Shown here: piece after piece, positions 1 through 10,085 of the stretch
How positions within the stretch are numbered: position 1 is the stretch's first letter
Layout of the letters: each line of letters begins with the position of its first letter
Assembly (NCBI GenBank): GCA_958510875.1
Contig: OY294068.1
Span: forward strand, 85,909,043-85,973,042
Length of the DNA stretch: 64,000 bases
Direction of reading: 5' to 3'
Source: Endomychus coccineus
Lineage: Eukaryota; Arthropoda; Insecta; Coleoptera; Endomychidae
The notes under the pieces: generated by a model
Told to the model about the DNA's origin: nothing
The model's input: only the letters and a program-made list of their open reading frames with translations
Databases searched by the model: none
Position numbers and translations under genes: made by a program

Positions 1-1
1 A

Positions 2-289
2 AATCTCGGAAAAAGTAATTCATTCTACAAAAGCGACAGAATTCAAAATATAGGCGATCCCACAGTATGTGGTCATTTGTACTTGCAAGTACTCAAGCTG
101 TTATCGAATAAGGAAGAATACGAGGATATTTTAAGAAATATACACGTAGCCTCTGTACCGGACAATATGACATTAAACCGTAATAATTCAGCAATTATAT
201 TTGTGTATAATTATTCGATGGAAGCATTTAAAAAATACAGAGATACCATACGCGCAGGAAATCGTAATGTTTTTCCCAATTCAAAATAA
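2..289 (+). CDS. C-terminal part of an adenain/Ulp1-like cysteine protease, partial relic of a Polinton/adintovirus-type element
   Basis: The frame is open from the left window edge to a TAA at 287-289, giving 95 residues. The part before the first ATG (77) reads in frame and contains SDRIQ followed seven residues later by VCGHL. That Gln-then-Cys-Gly-His arrangement resembles the oxyanion Gln and nucleophile Cys near the end of adenovirus-type and Polinton maturation proteases. The downstream neighbour on the same strand (361-1290) is a decayed double-jelly-roll capsid gene, which supports a virus-like element origin. In such elements the protease matures capsid proteins. The His and Asp of the catalytic set would lie outside the window. 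It sits upstream of, or in an intron of, the host peptidase gene. An unrelated Ulp1/SENP fragment remains possible. Confidence 0.45.
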   Translation, partial: NLGKSNSFYKSDRIQNIGDPTVCGHLYLQVLKLLSNKEEYEDILRNIHVASVPDNMTLNRNNSAIIFVYNYSMEAFKKYRDTIRAGNRNVFPNSK

Positions 290-360
290 GTTCTTTCCCT
301 ATTTATTCACACACATCAAAGCTTGAAAGCATAACGAATTCCTTCAAGAAGTTGAATTCC

Positions 361-1290
361 CAGGTCTGTGTAGTACTGTTAAAGGAACGCTGAACTACTC
401 CTTAGTATTTAACGGTGCAACTAGGAATTCAGGTTTTCAATCAATATTCCGGGAGGCGGACCATTCAATACTGTTGTAAAATTTGGTACTGGGATTATTT
501 GAAGATGTTACTACTGTACCAGTTTGAAAAGGAGGATTTATAATTACTTTCATTCATATCTCTGACCAAGACGCTTTATTCAGATAGAAAAACAAAAGGG
601 ATGACGGTACTTTTGATGATACAACTCTACCAATTACAGGTGAAATGATCATAAGAGATTTATATTATTAGACTTCCCATTATTGATTATGAACACACTG
701 TTAAAATTCAATTGATAAATGAACTTCAAACACTCTGTTCCAAAAACTAGTAAATGCTTAGATTTAAGACTTGGCAGTGCATTCGTCAGAAAAATGTATC
801 AGTATGAACTTTGAATTTTGATATAACAAACATGTATGGCAACAGTACTGTATTAGGAATGGTCACATTCCAAACAAACAGATCAGGAAATCAGAAAAAG
901 GTACATCTGTCTTCGATCACGCAGAGTGAAAAACATGTGGTTTGACATCAATAGGAACATGTATCCTGAAGAACCAGTCAATTTAGATTAGGATGAAGGC
1001 AATTTCGCAATAGCTTACGATAGGTTGATGGACTTCAGAGACATATTTTACAAAACATATTATGAACATATATCTCGCTTAGATAAGCCCTGATATATTG
1101 ATATTGTTCTAGATCTAACACGACAACCATGGACCATCGGAAAAAAAAACATGGTACTTAATGTTGACTTTATTGAACATGTCGATTCGCCAACCGTCAA
1201 CAACGGAGATACACTATGTCACTTTGTAATGTATTCAAACATGGCGTCCTCATAGGGCATATTGAACAGTACCATTAAAAAAGATCTAGA
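361..1290 (+). pseudogene. Decayed double-jelly-roll major capsid gene (Polinton/adintovirus-like)
   Basis: No single frame is open, but successive + strand segments read as one protein family. The segments are SINIPGGGPF near 440-470, TLPITGEMIIRDLYY near 620-670, LPIIDYEHTVKIQLINEL near 675-730, ITNMYGNS with VTFQTNRSGNQKK near 825-900, and IVLDLTRQPWTIG followed by NMVLNVDFIEHV near 1100-1185. These blocks match the double-jelly-roll capsid-like family found in Polinton-type elements in arthropod genomes. Frameshifts and in-frame stops (for example TAG after RDLYY) make it a pseudogene. It follows the protease fragment on the same strand. The order protease then capsid is seen directly; the element assignment is inference from family resemblance. 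Confidence 0.5.
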
Positions 1291-1958
1291 TTGTAACATT
1301 GCAATTTATATTCATATATGATAATTAATAGATGGAACTAATGTTGAGCTTGGGGAAAAAAAATAAATGTAAAAAATATAATGTATTCATTCACCTTAGT
1401 TGCGATTGGACATGAATGGGGACTAATAAAATTATTCAAATATTCTAAAAATAAATAAATACACTAGATGTTCGTACTCGTTTCCAACCTAGTCGTAGAT
1501 CAAATGTACCTAATAAATGTTATGAGGAAATTGTAATGGCATTTGATACTTCTATTTGGTATTTCTTCACGGTCCTTGCGAAATACAAAAAAAAAACGAT
1601 GAGTGTTACAACTATTTGATCCCATTTGTATTGTGTATACCTCTATGTTCTTCAAAAGGGACTGACCTCATTGAAAAAGGTGCAATGATTAGAAAATTAT
1701 AAGCAAAATACAAAGTGCATAGCACTGAGTGAAGTAAGGCTAAATGTTTCGTTCAAAATCGGAGATTCTAATTTTCGAAGGTTTTTCCAAAATAGGAAAC
1801 TTGAAATAAAATATGTTGATGATTCAAATTTGTCTTCATGTCATCTGCATTAAGCTAACCTGTGGAACATGAATCATCTTGCTCAAGGGTGCTGTATGTA
1901 TTTAATATTGTCTCAACTTATGAATGTGGTTGTATCTCACTCATGTTCTTGTTTCTAG
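1291..1958. other. Intron sequence with no recognisable gene
   Basis: AT-rich DNA with poly-A runs and stops in all frames. It ends in a pyrimidine-rich acceptor (TTGTTTCTAG, up to 1958) that serves the first exon of the host peptidase. Nothing else was recognised. Confidence 0.6.
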
Positions 1959-2188
1959 ACTCAACGTATAACAAGCGATGGACACGGATGGGTAGATATG
2001 GGTGATAGTCCCATATTTGGTCCAGATAGTACGTCGTATATTGCAATAGGGCCTGTACGTGACGGGCCTGCCGGAAACTTCAGGCACGCTATTTATGTGA
2101 ATATTCCCAAGAAACGAATCATACCACTTACACATGGGAGATACGAAGTGACGCGAATACTCACCTGGGATTACCGTAATGACGTCAT
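1959..2188 (+). CDS. Dipeptidyl peptidase 4-family gene, exon 1 in window (beta-propeller)
   Basis: Exon of a serine dipeptidyl peptidase (S9B family), an extracellular or membrane-anchored enzyme that trims dipeptides after Pro or Ala from N termini. The acceptor TTTCTAG ends at 1958 and the donor GTAAGT begins at 2189. The frame (codons starting at 1959) encodes 76 codons plus two bases, including HGWVDMGDSPIFGPD, GPVRDGPAGNFRH and LTHGRYEVTRILTWD. These are typical beta-propeller blade motifs of DPP4-like proteins. The exon starts in phase 0, so earlier exons with the N terminus, membrane anchor and the propeller double-Glu motif must lie to the left. The last two bases (AT) combine with the first T at 17533 to give Ile, followed by YFLG, the expected continuation. 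Confidence 0.9.
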
Positions 2189-2968
2189 GTAAGTTTAGGT
2201 CGTATTAACCATGTTCCTTGAAGATATATAATCTGAAAAATTTTGTATACAGCATGATATGAAATCTAGTTGTGAAACTTGTGAAGTCAGAATAATAGGT
2301 CCCTGATTCCCCATGACAATTTCGTAACTCTTTTGGGATTGTTGATTGGAGGTAATGAAAATAGAATAAAAAATTCTGGAAAAAATCGTGGCAGTAGCTT
2401 CTATCAAGGCAATGAAAAGAATCCATATTTGGAAGAGGTTCCATGAATAACGTCATCAGAAAAAATATTTAATCGTAGCGACATTTTCAAAACCGGTCAT
2501 TTTTTCACTGATTTGTTCAAAAAAAAATGTTTCGATCTATGAAAGTCTCCAAAAAATTTGTATTTGTTTCGGTACAAACATATTCCATATACTTCTTAAC
2601 CAATATGAATTTTTTCCTACATCACCCTAGTTTTTCGCCAGAAATGGGATAGGAACGTGTTCAAGTTCCTTCGAAGAATCTTGCACTAATCCGACCTCCA
2701 TTCATAGTCAAGTTGATAAGCTTCAAAAGTACCAAAATTGGTTGTATATAGATATTGATTTTATTAAAGTTCAAAATATGAGATCTTGTTTATCTATGTC
2801 CCTCGAAACGGAGAGTGTATATGAAGTTATATGTTCAGGAGAAAGTATCACGTTACATCGACTGCCATCAGTGCCAAGCAAGGCAACATGAATCATGCAG
2901 GAATGAATATGAATATTGCCATTGTATACCGAATTTTTAGGTAATATTAAACATTGCACTGTTACCAG
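2189..2968. other. Start of a 15.3 kb intron, no gene recognised
   Basis: First part of the intron between the exons at 1959-2188 and 17533-18297. It is AT-rich with many short homopolymers. The short open frames here lack family resemblance and are interrupted. Confidence 0.55.
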
Positions 2969-3672
2969 CGATGACCACTGAAACTGAAAATGTGCAGACA
3001 GATTCTGATATATCCGGAAGCGTGTGCGATAATTCGGAAGATATAGGCTTTTTTATCGATAAATGAATGAACAGCAGTACAACGACTCTTCTAAGTCATT
3101 GAATGAACTGGAAAAACTGGGGGTTGAGACAGCAGTAGTAGTGAAGCAATTAAGGGATCTCTTCCTTCCCGAATTAGAGCAAATATATATATTGGAAATG
3201 TTTTAAAATATTATTGTTACCAATATTTAGTTGATAAATAATATTCTGCAGGAACGGTCGGATCAAAATTATTATCATTGTAAATTTTTTCAAAGAGATG
3301 TAGGACATTCAAAACAATTTCTGAAGACATTTACGAAGATATCACGGCTCTGAAACTAAAGTACGAAGTATACTAAAGGAACAAAACAATAGTGAAAACA
3401 GCCGTCAGACACGTTCCTTGTTGAGAAAAACCACTAATTTTGATCTTTACATAGCCGGCACAGTGCGGACAAATCGAGCATTTATAGAAGAACCTGCTAA
3501 GGATGCACATTTTTATCCGAAACGTCAAGCTAACAAATGTTTCAGCCTAAAACCTCATACGTTTAATGAAACATCGAGTATGTCGAAATCACTGACGGTA
3601 ACGGCTCGCGCTATCGATCCGACCGGCATCATTCCAAAATTAAACGTTAAGAAGAAAATCTTCATAGGATAA
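2969..3672 (+). pseudogene. Unrecognised decayed coding segment (acidic N-terminus, then basic tail)
   Basis: An ATG at 2969 opens a 31-codon acidic stretch (MTTETENVQTDSDISGS, then EDIGFFID). After a frame change this continues as SLNELEKLGVETAVVVKQL and LFLPELEQIYI up to about 3195. A separate open frame at about 3418-3672 begins LRKTTNFDLYIAGTVRTNR and ends in a lysine-rich tail. Codon-like texture and consistent strand suggest one former gene of a mobile or virus-like element. The family was not recognised. It lies between the left capsid relic and the Helentron end, inside the host intron. Confidence 0.25.
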
Positions 3673-3712
3673 TTCTGAACAGTTAGATATCTTTCATTAT
3701 TTTTTTTTCCTT

Positions 3713-3796
3713 TTAAGCTATTGCATATATCTTTTATCGCGGGCTTTGAGCGCGGCGACCGAATCTAGAAATTCCGTAACGAAAAATAATGTAAGA
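3713..3796 (+). repeat. Direct repeat copy 1 in the Helentron segment (partner 4098-4178)
   Basis: Both copies start TTAAGCTATTGCATATA and continue with a GC-rich core reading GGGCTTTGAGCGCGGCGACC, then AGAAATTCCGTAAC and an A run. Copy 2 runs directly into the helicase-endonuclease reading frame, so copy 1 may be a duplicated piece of the same element. Confidence 0.7.
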
Positions 3797-4097
3797 CCTA
3801 AACAGCTAACATGTGTCAAATTAATTAATTAATTTGAAGTTTCTAAAAGTGAGAAATTTCGCTATTCTATACGAATGTTATAACACTCTAGCGCTTCAGA
3901 CTCCGGGATTTTCACGTGGCCTATCGAAATTAGAAGGTTCGAATTATCTAAAAACATAATTGCGTGAACTCCAGACGTCCTCTGTAATTAGCTACGAACG
4001 AAATCATTTTGACATATGCCTCTAGGAGCTCGCTACGCGTCAGTTAGAGTTTATACGTTAGACGCGCGTTGCAGAGACCTAAGAGTACCTGTTTCTA

Positions 4098-4178
4098 TTA
4101 AGCTATTGCATATATTGCATATAGCGGGCTTTGAGCGCGGCGACCGAATCAAGAAATTCCGTAACAAAAAATAACGGG
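4098..4178 (+). repeat. Direct repeat copy 2 in the Helentron segment (partner 3713-3796)
   Basis: Same 80-base unit as at 3713-3796 with a few substitutions and a short TTGCATA duplication. The spacing between copies is 385 bases. The coding frame of the helicase C terminus opens right after it. Confidence 0.7.
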
Positions 4179-5079
4179 AACTCGTTTATGTTGCGCTCTC
4201 TCGGGTGACTAATATTGAAAAATTGTATATCACGACAAAAAACGATAATTCTACATTCAAGTTTTATAATAATCGAAGGCAAGCTGCATCGACTGCATCT
4301 TTGTTGCAAAAATTCAAAAGACTGGCTTTAAATAGTGTTCAGACGACAGCTCAAAGTGTCTTAGATTTCATTAGTGATAGAAATGACATTTCAATAATGA
4401 CTTTCAATTGCCAAAGTCTAAATAGTCACAAATACGATTTACAAGATTCAGTTACGAGACAAACAAATGTGTTACTTCTTACCGAAACTTGCATGGCGCA
4501 TGTTAATCCGATTGAAATATCTAATTTTAATCGTATTGTTCAATTCAAACGAGATACTGTTCCAAAAGGTGGGGTAGCTATCTACCAAAATAATAATAAT
4601 GTTACTAATATTATGACTCCGAATATTGAAATACATATTGCACACGTTAGCGATGTTAATGTTAGGCGCTCATTTGTTGGAGATATTTGTGCGTGCTTAT
4701 GCAAACTTAGAAATGGCCTACACATAGTCATGGTAGCAATTTACATATCTCCGAATCCAAAATTGGACGAGGTAGAGCATTTTATTCATCGGACTTTACT
4801 GGAGTACACTGAAGAAGGGTCAAAAATACTTGGTACAAATGGTAATAAATTTCCACTTATCTTGGCTGGCGATTTCAACATCAACTTCACTGATAAAAAA
4901 TCAGAGCGTTTGACAACTTTTCTTTCGGAAAAATTGAATTTGAAAATGAATAATGATCCATAAGAATCCACAACAAAATATGGGACCACCATTGACGCGG
5001 TATTTTCCAGATACTTAGAGGATATCAAGTCTCAAACTTATGTCTCTTATTTCAGTTATTCAGTTACCATAAACCTATA
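4178..5079 (+). pseudogene. Helentron helicase C-terminus fused to APE-type endonuclease
   Basis: The frame reads LVYVALSRVTNIEKLYI just before and after the GTG at 4205. This is the last motif of a PIF1-type superfamily 1 helicase as used by Helitrons for rolling-circle transposition. It is followed by a linker and an exonuclease-endonuclease-phosphatase domain: ISIMTFNCQSLNSH, LLLTETCM, then LILAGDFNINF. In the Helentron branch this endonuclease sits at the C terminus. A TAA at 4961-4963 interrupts the frame after NNDP. The frame then continues with TTIDAVFSRYL and VSYFSY, so the end of the domain is cut off by a premature stop. Upstream, an in-frame TAA in the repeat marks the decayed helicase body. 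Confidence 0.7.
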
Positions 5080-5343
5080 GTTTCAATGATAATAAATTCC
5101 TGAATAACCTACATGTATTGTAAGATAATAAAAATATTTTAAACGATATTAACTTCTCATTTATTCAATGAACGAAAAAATTTGTTTTCTTATTGGTCAC
5201 CACGCTCAAAAGTAACTTGAATTAATATCAAAGAAAAAATTTGAATTAAAATATCAAAGAAAAAACATACTGCATAAATTTAAAAAAATAAATAATTATA
5301 ATTGCATAAGTTGAGAAAAAATGCTATGCAATAGCTTTACCGC

Positions 5344-5360
5344 GGCAGTCCCCGAGTGCC
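5344..5360 (+). other. 3'-terminal hairpin of the Helentron
   Basis: GGCAGTCCCCGAGTGCC folds with GGCA pairing TGCC and TC pairing GA around a CCC loop, with one G-G mismatch. It lies about 10 bases before a T run, the position expected for the terminator-like hairpin of Helitron-family elements. Confidence 0.6.
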
Positions 5361-5375
5361 ACACGTATCTTTTTT

Positions 5376-5929
5376 ATGGGTATTTGATACTACGAAAGAG
5401 GTGAGGTAGCCTTTGAGGCTAAGAAAGACGCATTTATCGCACATTTTGGTACTTTGGCACGAAAAAGCATAAAACGTAGCGAATTACATACAGGTGCAGT
5501 TACCAAAAAGTTTGTCGATCAGTCATTTGTTAGCATGGAATAATGAATAAGAGAGACGTCACCTGTAAAAAGCTCCATAACTGCAAAAATTTTGACACAG
5601 TCGACCCAGCTACAATACACATTGTGGGGTATGATCCAGAAAGACATTTAAATCCTCGGCGAGTTTAGCAATGCACCTAGATACATATGATGAACCCAAA
5701 CATCCAATCTAAAAAAAAATGATGGTTTAAGATGTAAATCGACAACAAATGTTCGAGCTTGGCTATAAACATAGAACAGTTCAAAACGTTAGTTAAATTG
5801 CGGAGGAGTACAGGAATACCTCCTTTGGCGCATGAAGATTTACAAAAAAAAAAGGTGGAAGAGATGCCTACTGTTACCCTTAGTCAGTAACATCCAAATA
5901 AATATTTAAATTGTAGACGATTGTGACTC
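5376..5929 (+). other. Decayed coding-like stretch, not identified
   Basis: Fragments of + strand frames such as EVAFEAKKDAFIAHFGTLA (about 5405-5465) and ATIHIVGYDPERHLNPRRV (about 5610-5665) look like former coding sequence broken by frameshifts. No family was recognised. It may belong to the recombinase relic that follows, or be a separate gene. Confidence 0.25.
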
Positions 5930-6322
5930 ACTTACATCTTATTAGGACAAAATACCTCAGCTACGCTATTAGGTTTTAACAGAAGGCACATTGAAGACAT
6001 TCAGTTTTTGAAGATTAAAGATTATAACAACGAATGTAGAAGTACCTCACCAGACTTCGAAAGTGTGTTGACTGGAACTGGAAAATTTCTTGAAACGAAA
6101 TATAAGCAAGGTGTTAATAGTGGAAAGGGGTCGCGGGCTGTAGTAATTTTAATACCACCAATAATACAAAACTACTACATAAAGATACTATCACTTCACC
6201 GACCATATTATATTTCAACTGATACTGAATATGTTTTTGCTACTACAGGCAGTAATATTGAATGGGGATTATTATATAACTCACAAGATACTATTTCCTT
6301 ATGTCATAATAATGTTTATTGA
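5930..6322 (+). pseudogene. Tyrosine-recombinase-like transposon relic (Crypton/DIRS-like integrase fragment)
   Basis: The + strand reads GFNRRHIEDIQFLKIKDY (about 5970-6025, one frameshift). A 104-residue open frame to 6322 follows, with SGKGSRAVVILIPP, YYISTDTEYVFAT and NIEWG. The arrangement of R near the start of the domain, a KG-R-A-VLIP segment and a YVFA-G segment resembles the catalytic core of eukaryotic tyrosine recombinase-like proteins. The later His-x-x-Arg and Tyr motifs are missing because the frame ends at 6322. It is a broken fragment in the host intron. The family assignment is inferred from motif resemblance only. Confidence 0.4.
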
Positions 6323-6829
6323 ATATGAACATACAACATATTTGTTATTTCATCATATAGCATATCAAATGATGAGTCGACAAGGTTCTAACCGTGTGTA
6401 CATAACATGAGTGTCTATGCCGGCACGTAAGTCAACCTTCGCTGAACTATTCGGATAGTGGCAAGGCGTCTCCCTTGAGAATAGATATTTAAGTATATCA
6501 GATGATAGTAATGAGTTGATCAAGTTGATAACGCTGATGAAGTTCATTAAGTGCATTAAGATCAGTCAGTTCAATAAAGTCTGAGTTAGTATTAGAAATT
6601 ACCGTGTAGTGAACATTGAAACCTTACATCACATTGCGTACCCAGTGTTGTGATTCCAACCATCTGCCCCCATGTATACGTTCCATATGAAACTTCTACC
6701 ATAACCCAGCACCGAACCTGTTAACTGATAAGATATGGCGTTCTTTGCAAGCCAAAGAAGGAACCCTTGTACCGATATTATAGGGTGACACTGCCAGCCC
6801 TTTTATCAACTAATATTCATCAATTTTGA
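6323..6829. other. No gene recognised
   Basis: AT-rich intron DNA between the recombinase relic and a BEL/Pao fragment. Short open frames lack recognisable motifs. Confidence 0.5.
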
Positions 6830-7345
6830 ACATGAGCTTATCATGAATACGATAATCCAAACGTTTTTGTCTTTTCATCCGTATCAAAATTGGGGATGCT
6901 ATGTGATAAATCTTATTTCGGAACACTATTTAGGATACTAGGTTCATCACAAATCCATTCCTTGAGTTCGAAACATCCTTGTCTTTAAACTCTGAAAACT
7001 TTTTCAAATATTGAAGACTTCCTCTAAGAATAAGTCATCCATATAAAAATCATGTCTTATTATATTGGCAATATGCGGCAACTTTAATGTAACCAACTCA
7101 AACAAACATCGTATTGCAAGATATGAAGCTGATGCTAGAACATATGTGACAGTATTGGGATTGTACGCTTTTAAGGGTTCCAAAAATCATTATCTCCATA
7201 AGATGCGTTGAAATGAACGCTGCTCTGGATTGACAAGTACTTGACGATGTGTTTTTGCAATGTCAGCTGACAACACATATACGTGAGATCTGAATCGAAG
7301 AATTATTGCAAAAAGATCATCTTGTAACGTCGACCCAACCATTTG
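6830..7345 (-). pseudogene. BEL/Pao reverse transcriptase fragment
   Basis: Read on the - strand, 7345 to 7200 encodes GSTLQDDLFAII, then VYVLSADIAK, then VNPEQRSFQRILWR. These are the BEL/Pao RT palm motifs. Further on, about 7046-7026, comes FYMDDL, the catalytic YMDD box. Stops and frameshifts break the frame. It directly abuts the low-coordinate end of a Ty3/gypsy LTR (7412), so it was there before or was rearranged with that element. Confidence 0.6.
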
Positions 7346-7411
7346 TAAATCGTCAAGAAGAATATTTATTTATCGTGAGTGGAGACTCATCAAACACACT
7401 CTAAATTTCGT

Positions 7412-7555
7412 TGTGATCTAGCCCCTAGTGACTGCAGTTTATAGACCTTATATTAGATTCATTCTTAGATAGTTTTCGTGGGAGGAACGGATTGAAAGAT
7501 GGTTCCAATTTAAATTTATATTAATGACTGTTTATATAAATACATTCAATCAGTT
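7412..7555 (-). repeat. Ty3/gypsy 3' LTR, distal half (split by a BEL/Pao insertion)
   Basis: This matches 12274-12404: both contain TCTAGCCCCTAGTG, GGAACGGATTGAAAGA and ATATAAATACATTCAAT. The match resumes on the far side of the BEL element at 11546, showing that the insertion happened inside the LTR. Confidence 0.7.
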
Positions 7556-7821
7556 TGTTTAGTCCTAATGCCGGTTTTTATTAGTATGTAGTTTGTCACA
7601 CTGTTTTTTATTTGCAACCGTGGCAGCATTAGCTTGATATAGTTTCTAATAGATAACAGGACACGAAGTTGTTGTTATGTAACCAAGGAGATGAAACAAG
7701 TTTGTTTATATATTGATATTGAGTTCGAGAATAAAATAAAAACGTCAAGAATTTTTTATATGGAACCAATGACCATCAAAGAAAAAAATACAGTCCACTT
7801 AAAAGAAGGTAGTTCTTAACA
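7556..7821 (+). repeat. 5' LTR of the BEL/Pao element
   Basis: It aligns base for base with 11280-11544 apart from scattered substitutions. Shared landmarks are GCAACCGTGGCAGCATT, TGTTGTTATGTAACCAAGG and GAGATGAAACAAGTTTG. Confidence 0.85.
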
Positions 7822-8052
7822 TTTTGGTCCTTCAAGCCGGATATACAAGAAGTTGGTTGCGAACTCAAGTCAATAACAACACCATCAAATGTGAAACGTG
7901 CCAGTCTGTGAGTTGTCAATTTATTATTTCATCAGTCTATGAAAACAACAAGCAAGGAATTTAATTGCTTAGACACCAAGGTCAAGCGGTCCAGCGTCAA
8001 CACAGACAATAACACACTGTTTCTTGTATTCAAGTAAGCCCTTTACAGTAAA

Positions 8053-9190
8053 ATGCTTTCTTTTTATACTACTCATAACAATGTCGGAAGAATTCAAGAA
8101 AGCAAAAGCGATGCGAGGCAATATCAAGGGAAAATTATCTCGTTCAATATCGTTTTACCACCTACTAAGCATTGGGACCCGCTGATTATTTATATTATAG
8201 CAAATAAATTAGATTCTACTGCACGACGAGAATGGGAATCTTTTGAGTATCATAATAAATATCCAGATATGACAGATTTAAACAAATTTCTGAAATTACG
8301 ATGCGAGATTCTTGAGAAACTTGAAGTAAATAAAACCAATAATAATTATGCTACCAACGATAAACAAATGCATCGATATAAATCGAAAAACAAACAATCT
8401 ACTTATGCATTTGTCAATATCACGGTCGTACATACAGGTCTGGGAACTCTATTGTTTGACATGAGTCTCTTACATGCCGCCAAACTCGTTGTCCCTCGCT
8501 TAGCCACCAGCTAGCGCTTGAATCGAAGTAACAATCACATTATTAAGTAAAATAGTGTTTCTCGTAACGCAATATTCACTATTCTGATCTGAGAGAGGAA
8601 TAGAACTGTTACTCTTGTCAAAATGTATTATTCAACTTAGAAATAACTTCCCCTTTTTCGCACACATAAAAGACCTCTCGTTAAAACGATTTCTTTCCGG
8701 AATCGCCAGCATCCACTTTTTTCGCATTTCCGCATCTTTCGGCACTTTGAAAACAGAAGTTTTTTACTCTACCCTTTTGTACCCCATTTTGCATTCCGGC
8801 ACAATGCACGGTTTTGTCATTTTTTTCTAACAACGCTGGTATTCCTTGTGTTTACAAGTCAAAATGACAGTTGCCAGAGAACACGGTCAGATACGTGTCA
8901 GAGATCATTCTTCGACTACTGCGCCATCCGTTGGTACTACGCGGCAGTTGACTCTTAGCGGACTCACTTCTCACATAGGAAACAGCCTCGACTTCCCAGA
9001 CCGTGGTCAATAATAGTATTGCTTGCTATTTTTTTTTAAATGTTCACACCATTTATAAATGTGAGGAATTCTTAAAACTCTCGATTAAGAATTGAAGAAA
9101 TTAAAGAACGTAGATTATGTTTAAATAGTTTTCGTCCAGGACATCTATCGCCAGAATGTACCACATCAAGTTGACGTACATGCGGTAAAA
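8053..9190 (+). pseudogene. BEL/Pao Gag, interrupted by a MITE
   Basis: The frame from 8053 encodes WDPLIIYIIANKLDSTA, REWESFEYHNKYPDMTDL and LKLRCEILEKLE, the conserved core of BEL/Pao Gag capsid proteins. After AFVN (about 8418) the reading frame enters a foreign 585-base MITE. Past it, from about 9013, the Gag frame resumes with a zinc-knuckle region: LCLNSFRPGHLSPEC, then CRTCGKKHFG at about 9175-9195. Gag packages the element RNA. The first 40 or so residues of this frame are not clearly Gag, so the start is uncertain. Confidence 0.65.
8421..9005. mobile_element. MITE with short inverted ends, inserted in BEL/Pao gag
   Basis: It begins CACGGTC and ends GACCGTG. It is flanked by GTCAATA at 8413-8419 and 9006-9012, a 7-base target duplication (7 of 8 if 8 bases). 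A related GGTCTGGGAA/TTCCCAGACC pair lies just inside the ends. The interior of 585 bases has no transposase, so it is non-autonomous. A 7-8 base duplication fits hAT- or P-type transposases. Confidence 0.7.
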
Positions 9191-9196
9191 AACATT

Positions 9197-9451
9197 TTGG
9201 TGTATTTAACAAGCGACACTAGTGCAACACCAAAAAGAAGTACAGGTGTTACCGCGACAAGTATGTCATCGGCTCAAGTACTTTTATCAACAGCTGTTGT
9301 TGAAGTATCCAATTTACAGGGTGTTCGCTACAAGTGTCGAGCTTTACTTGGCAGTGGTTCACAACGTAATTCAGAACAATTTTGTACAAATCACTCTGTT
9401 AATACTTATATCAGACTCAAAATGGTAGGTTTCAAGTGTCACTACCTCTAA
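9197..9451 (+). pseudogene. BEL/Pao aspartic protease fragment with mutated active site
   Basis: SSAQVLLSTAVVEVSNLQG and CRALLGSGSQRNS match the retropepsin-like domain of BEL/Pao Pol. The catalytic triplet expected as Asp-Ser-Gly is read GSG here, so the active-site Asp is lost. The frame ends at 9451 and Pol continues in another frame, so this is a relic. It follows the Gag zinc knuckle in the expected order. Confidence 0.7.
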
Positions 9452-9529
9452 AAAGTAATTATGTCAACTTAGGCAATTCAGGGCAACAAGCGTTAGAGCG
9501 TTTCTATAAACCAGGAAAGTGACTTTTTG

Positions 9530-10085
9530 AATCATCAGATTTACGCAAGGAATACATACAATTTATGGAAGAATACATTTTATCGAATCATATGTCGGAA
9601 ATTGTTGATGAGAATGGGGATTCTAAAGATCAATTATGTTATTATATCCCACATCATGTGGTAGTCAAATCTTCATCCACTACAACCAAGGTATGCGTCG
9701 TTTTTTATGTTAGTATGAAATGTGACAATAAATATCATTAAGCGATGTACAGTATTGCGGTCCTATTATCCAATCTGATGCTATTATTAAAAGATTTAGA
9801 ACTCACAATAATGTAATGACAGCCGATATATCTAAGATGTACAGACAAGTGGAAGTTAATCCTGATCAGCGCGATTTTCAAAGAATCTTTTGGAGGTCAG
9901 ATCCAGAAGATTCCATTAAGACTTTTTAATCAAATACGGTAACTTATGAGACATCGTCGGCTCCTTTTCTCGCAGTGACATGCTCAAACCAATTAGACAA
10001 GGACTCAGAAGAATCATTTCCTGTAGCAAGTAGAGTGATAAAACACGACATTTATATTGATGGTCACCTCAAAATCATGCGTTGA
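9530..10085 (+). pseudogene. BEL/Pao reverse transcriptase, decayed
   Basis: The + strand frames read SEIVDENGDSKDQLCYYIPH (about 9598-9656), then HNNVMTADISKMYRQVEVN with RDFQRIFWRSDP (about 9805-9905), then APFLAVTC. These are BEL/Pao RT fingers and palm motifs. The YMDD-type box is represented by HDIYIDG (about 10046-10064), after which the sequence jumps to a short junction and then integrase. Several single-base frame changes break it. Confidence 0.65.

Larger units (their letters stand above)
3713..5375 (+). mobile_element. Helentron (Helitron-like) 3' portion with terminal hairpin
   Basis: This segment contains the end of a helicase fused to an apurinic-type endonuclease (4178-5079) and then an AT-rich tail. 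The sequence TATGCAATAGCTTTA (5325-5339) is an inverted partner of TTAAGCTATTGCATAT, seen twice at 3713 and 4098. Immediately after it is a hairpin (5344-5360) followed by ACACGT and a T run, as expected for a Helitron-type 3' terminus. The 5' half with the Rep domain is missing. The extent on the left is uncertain. Confidence 0.65.

Noticed and set aside
1998..2192. Stand-alone 64-residue protein
   Set aside because: It is a peptidase exon; the ATG is internal and the end runs into a GTAAGT donor.
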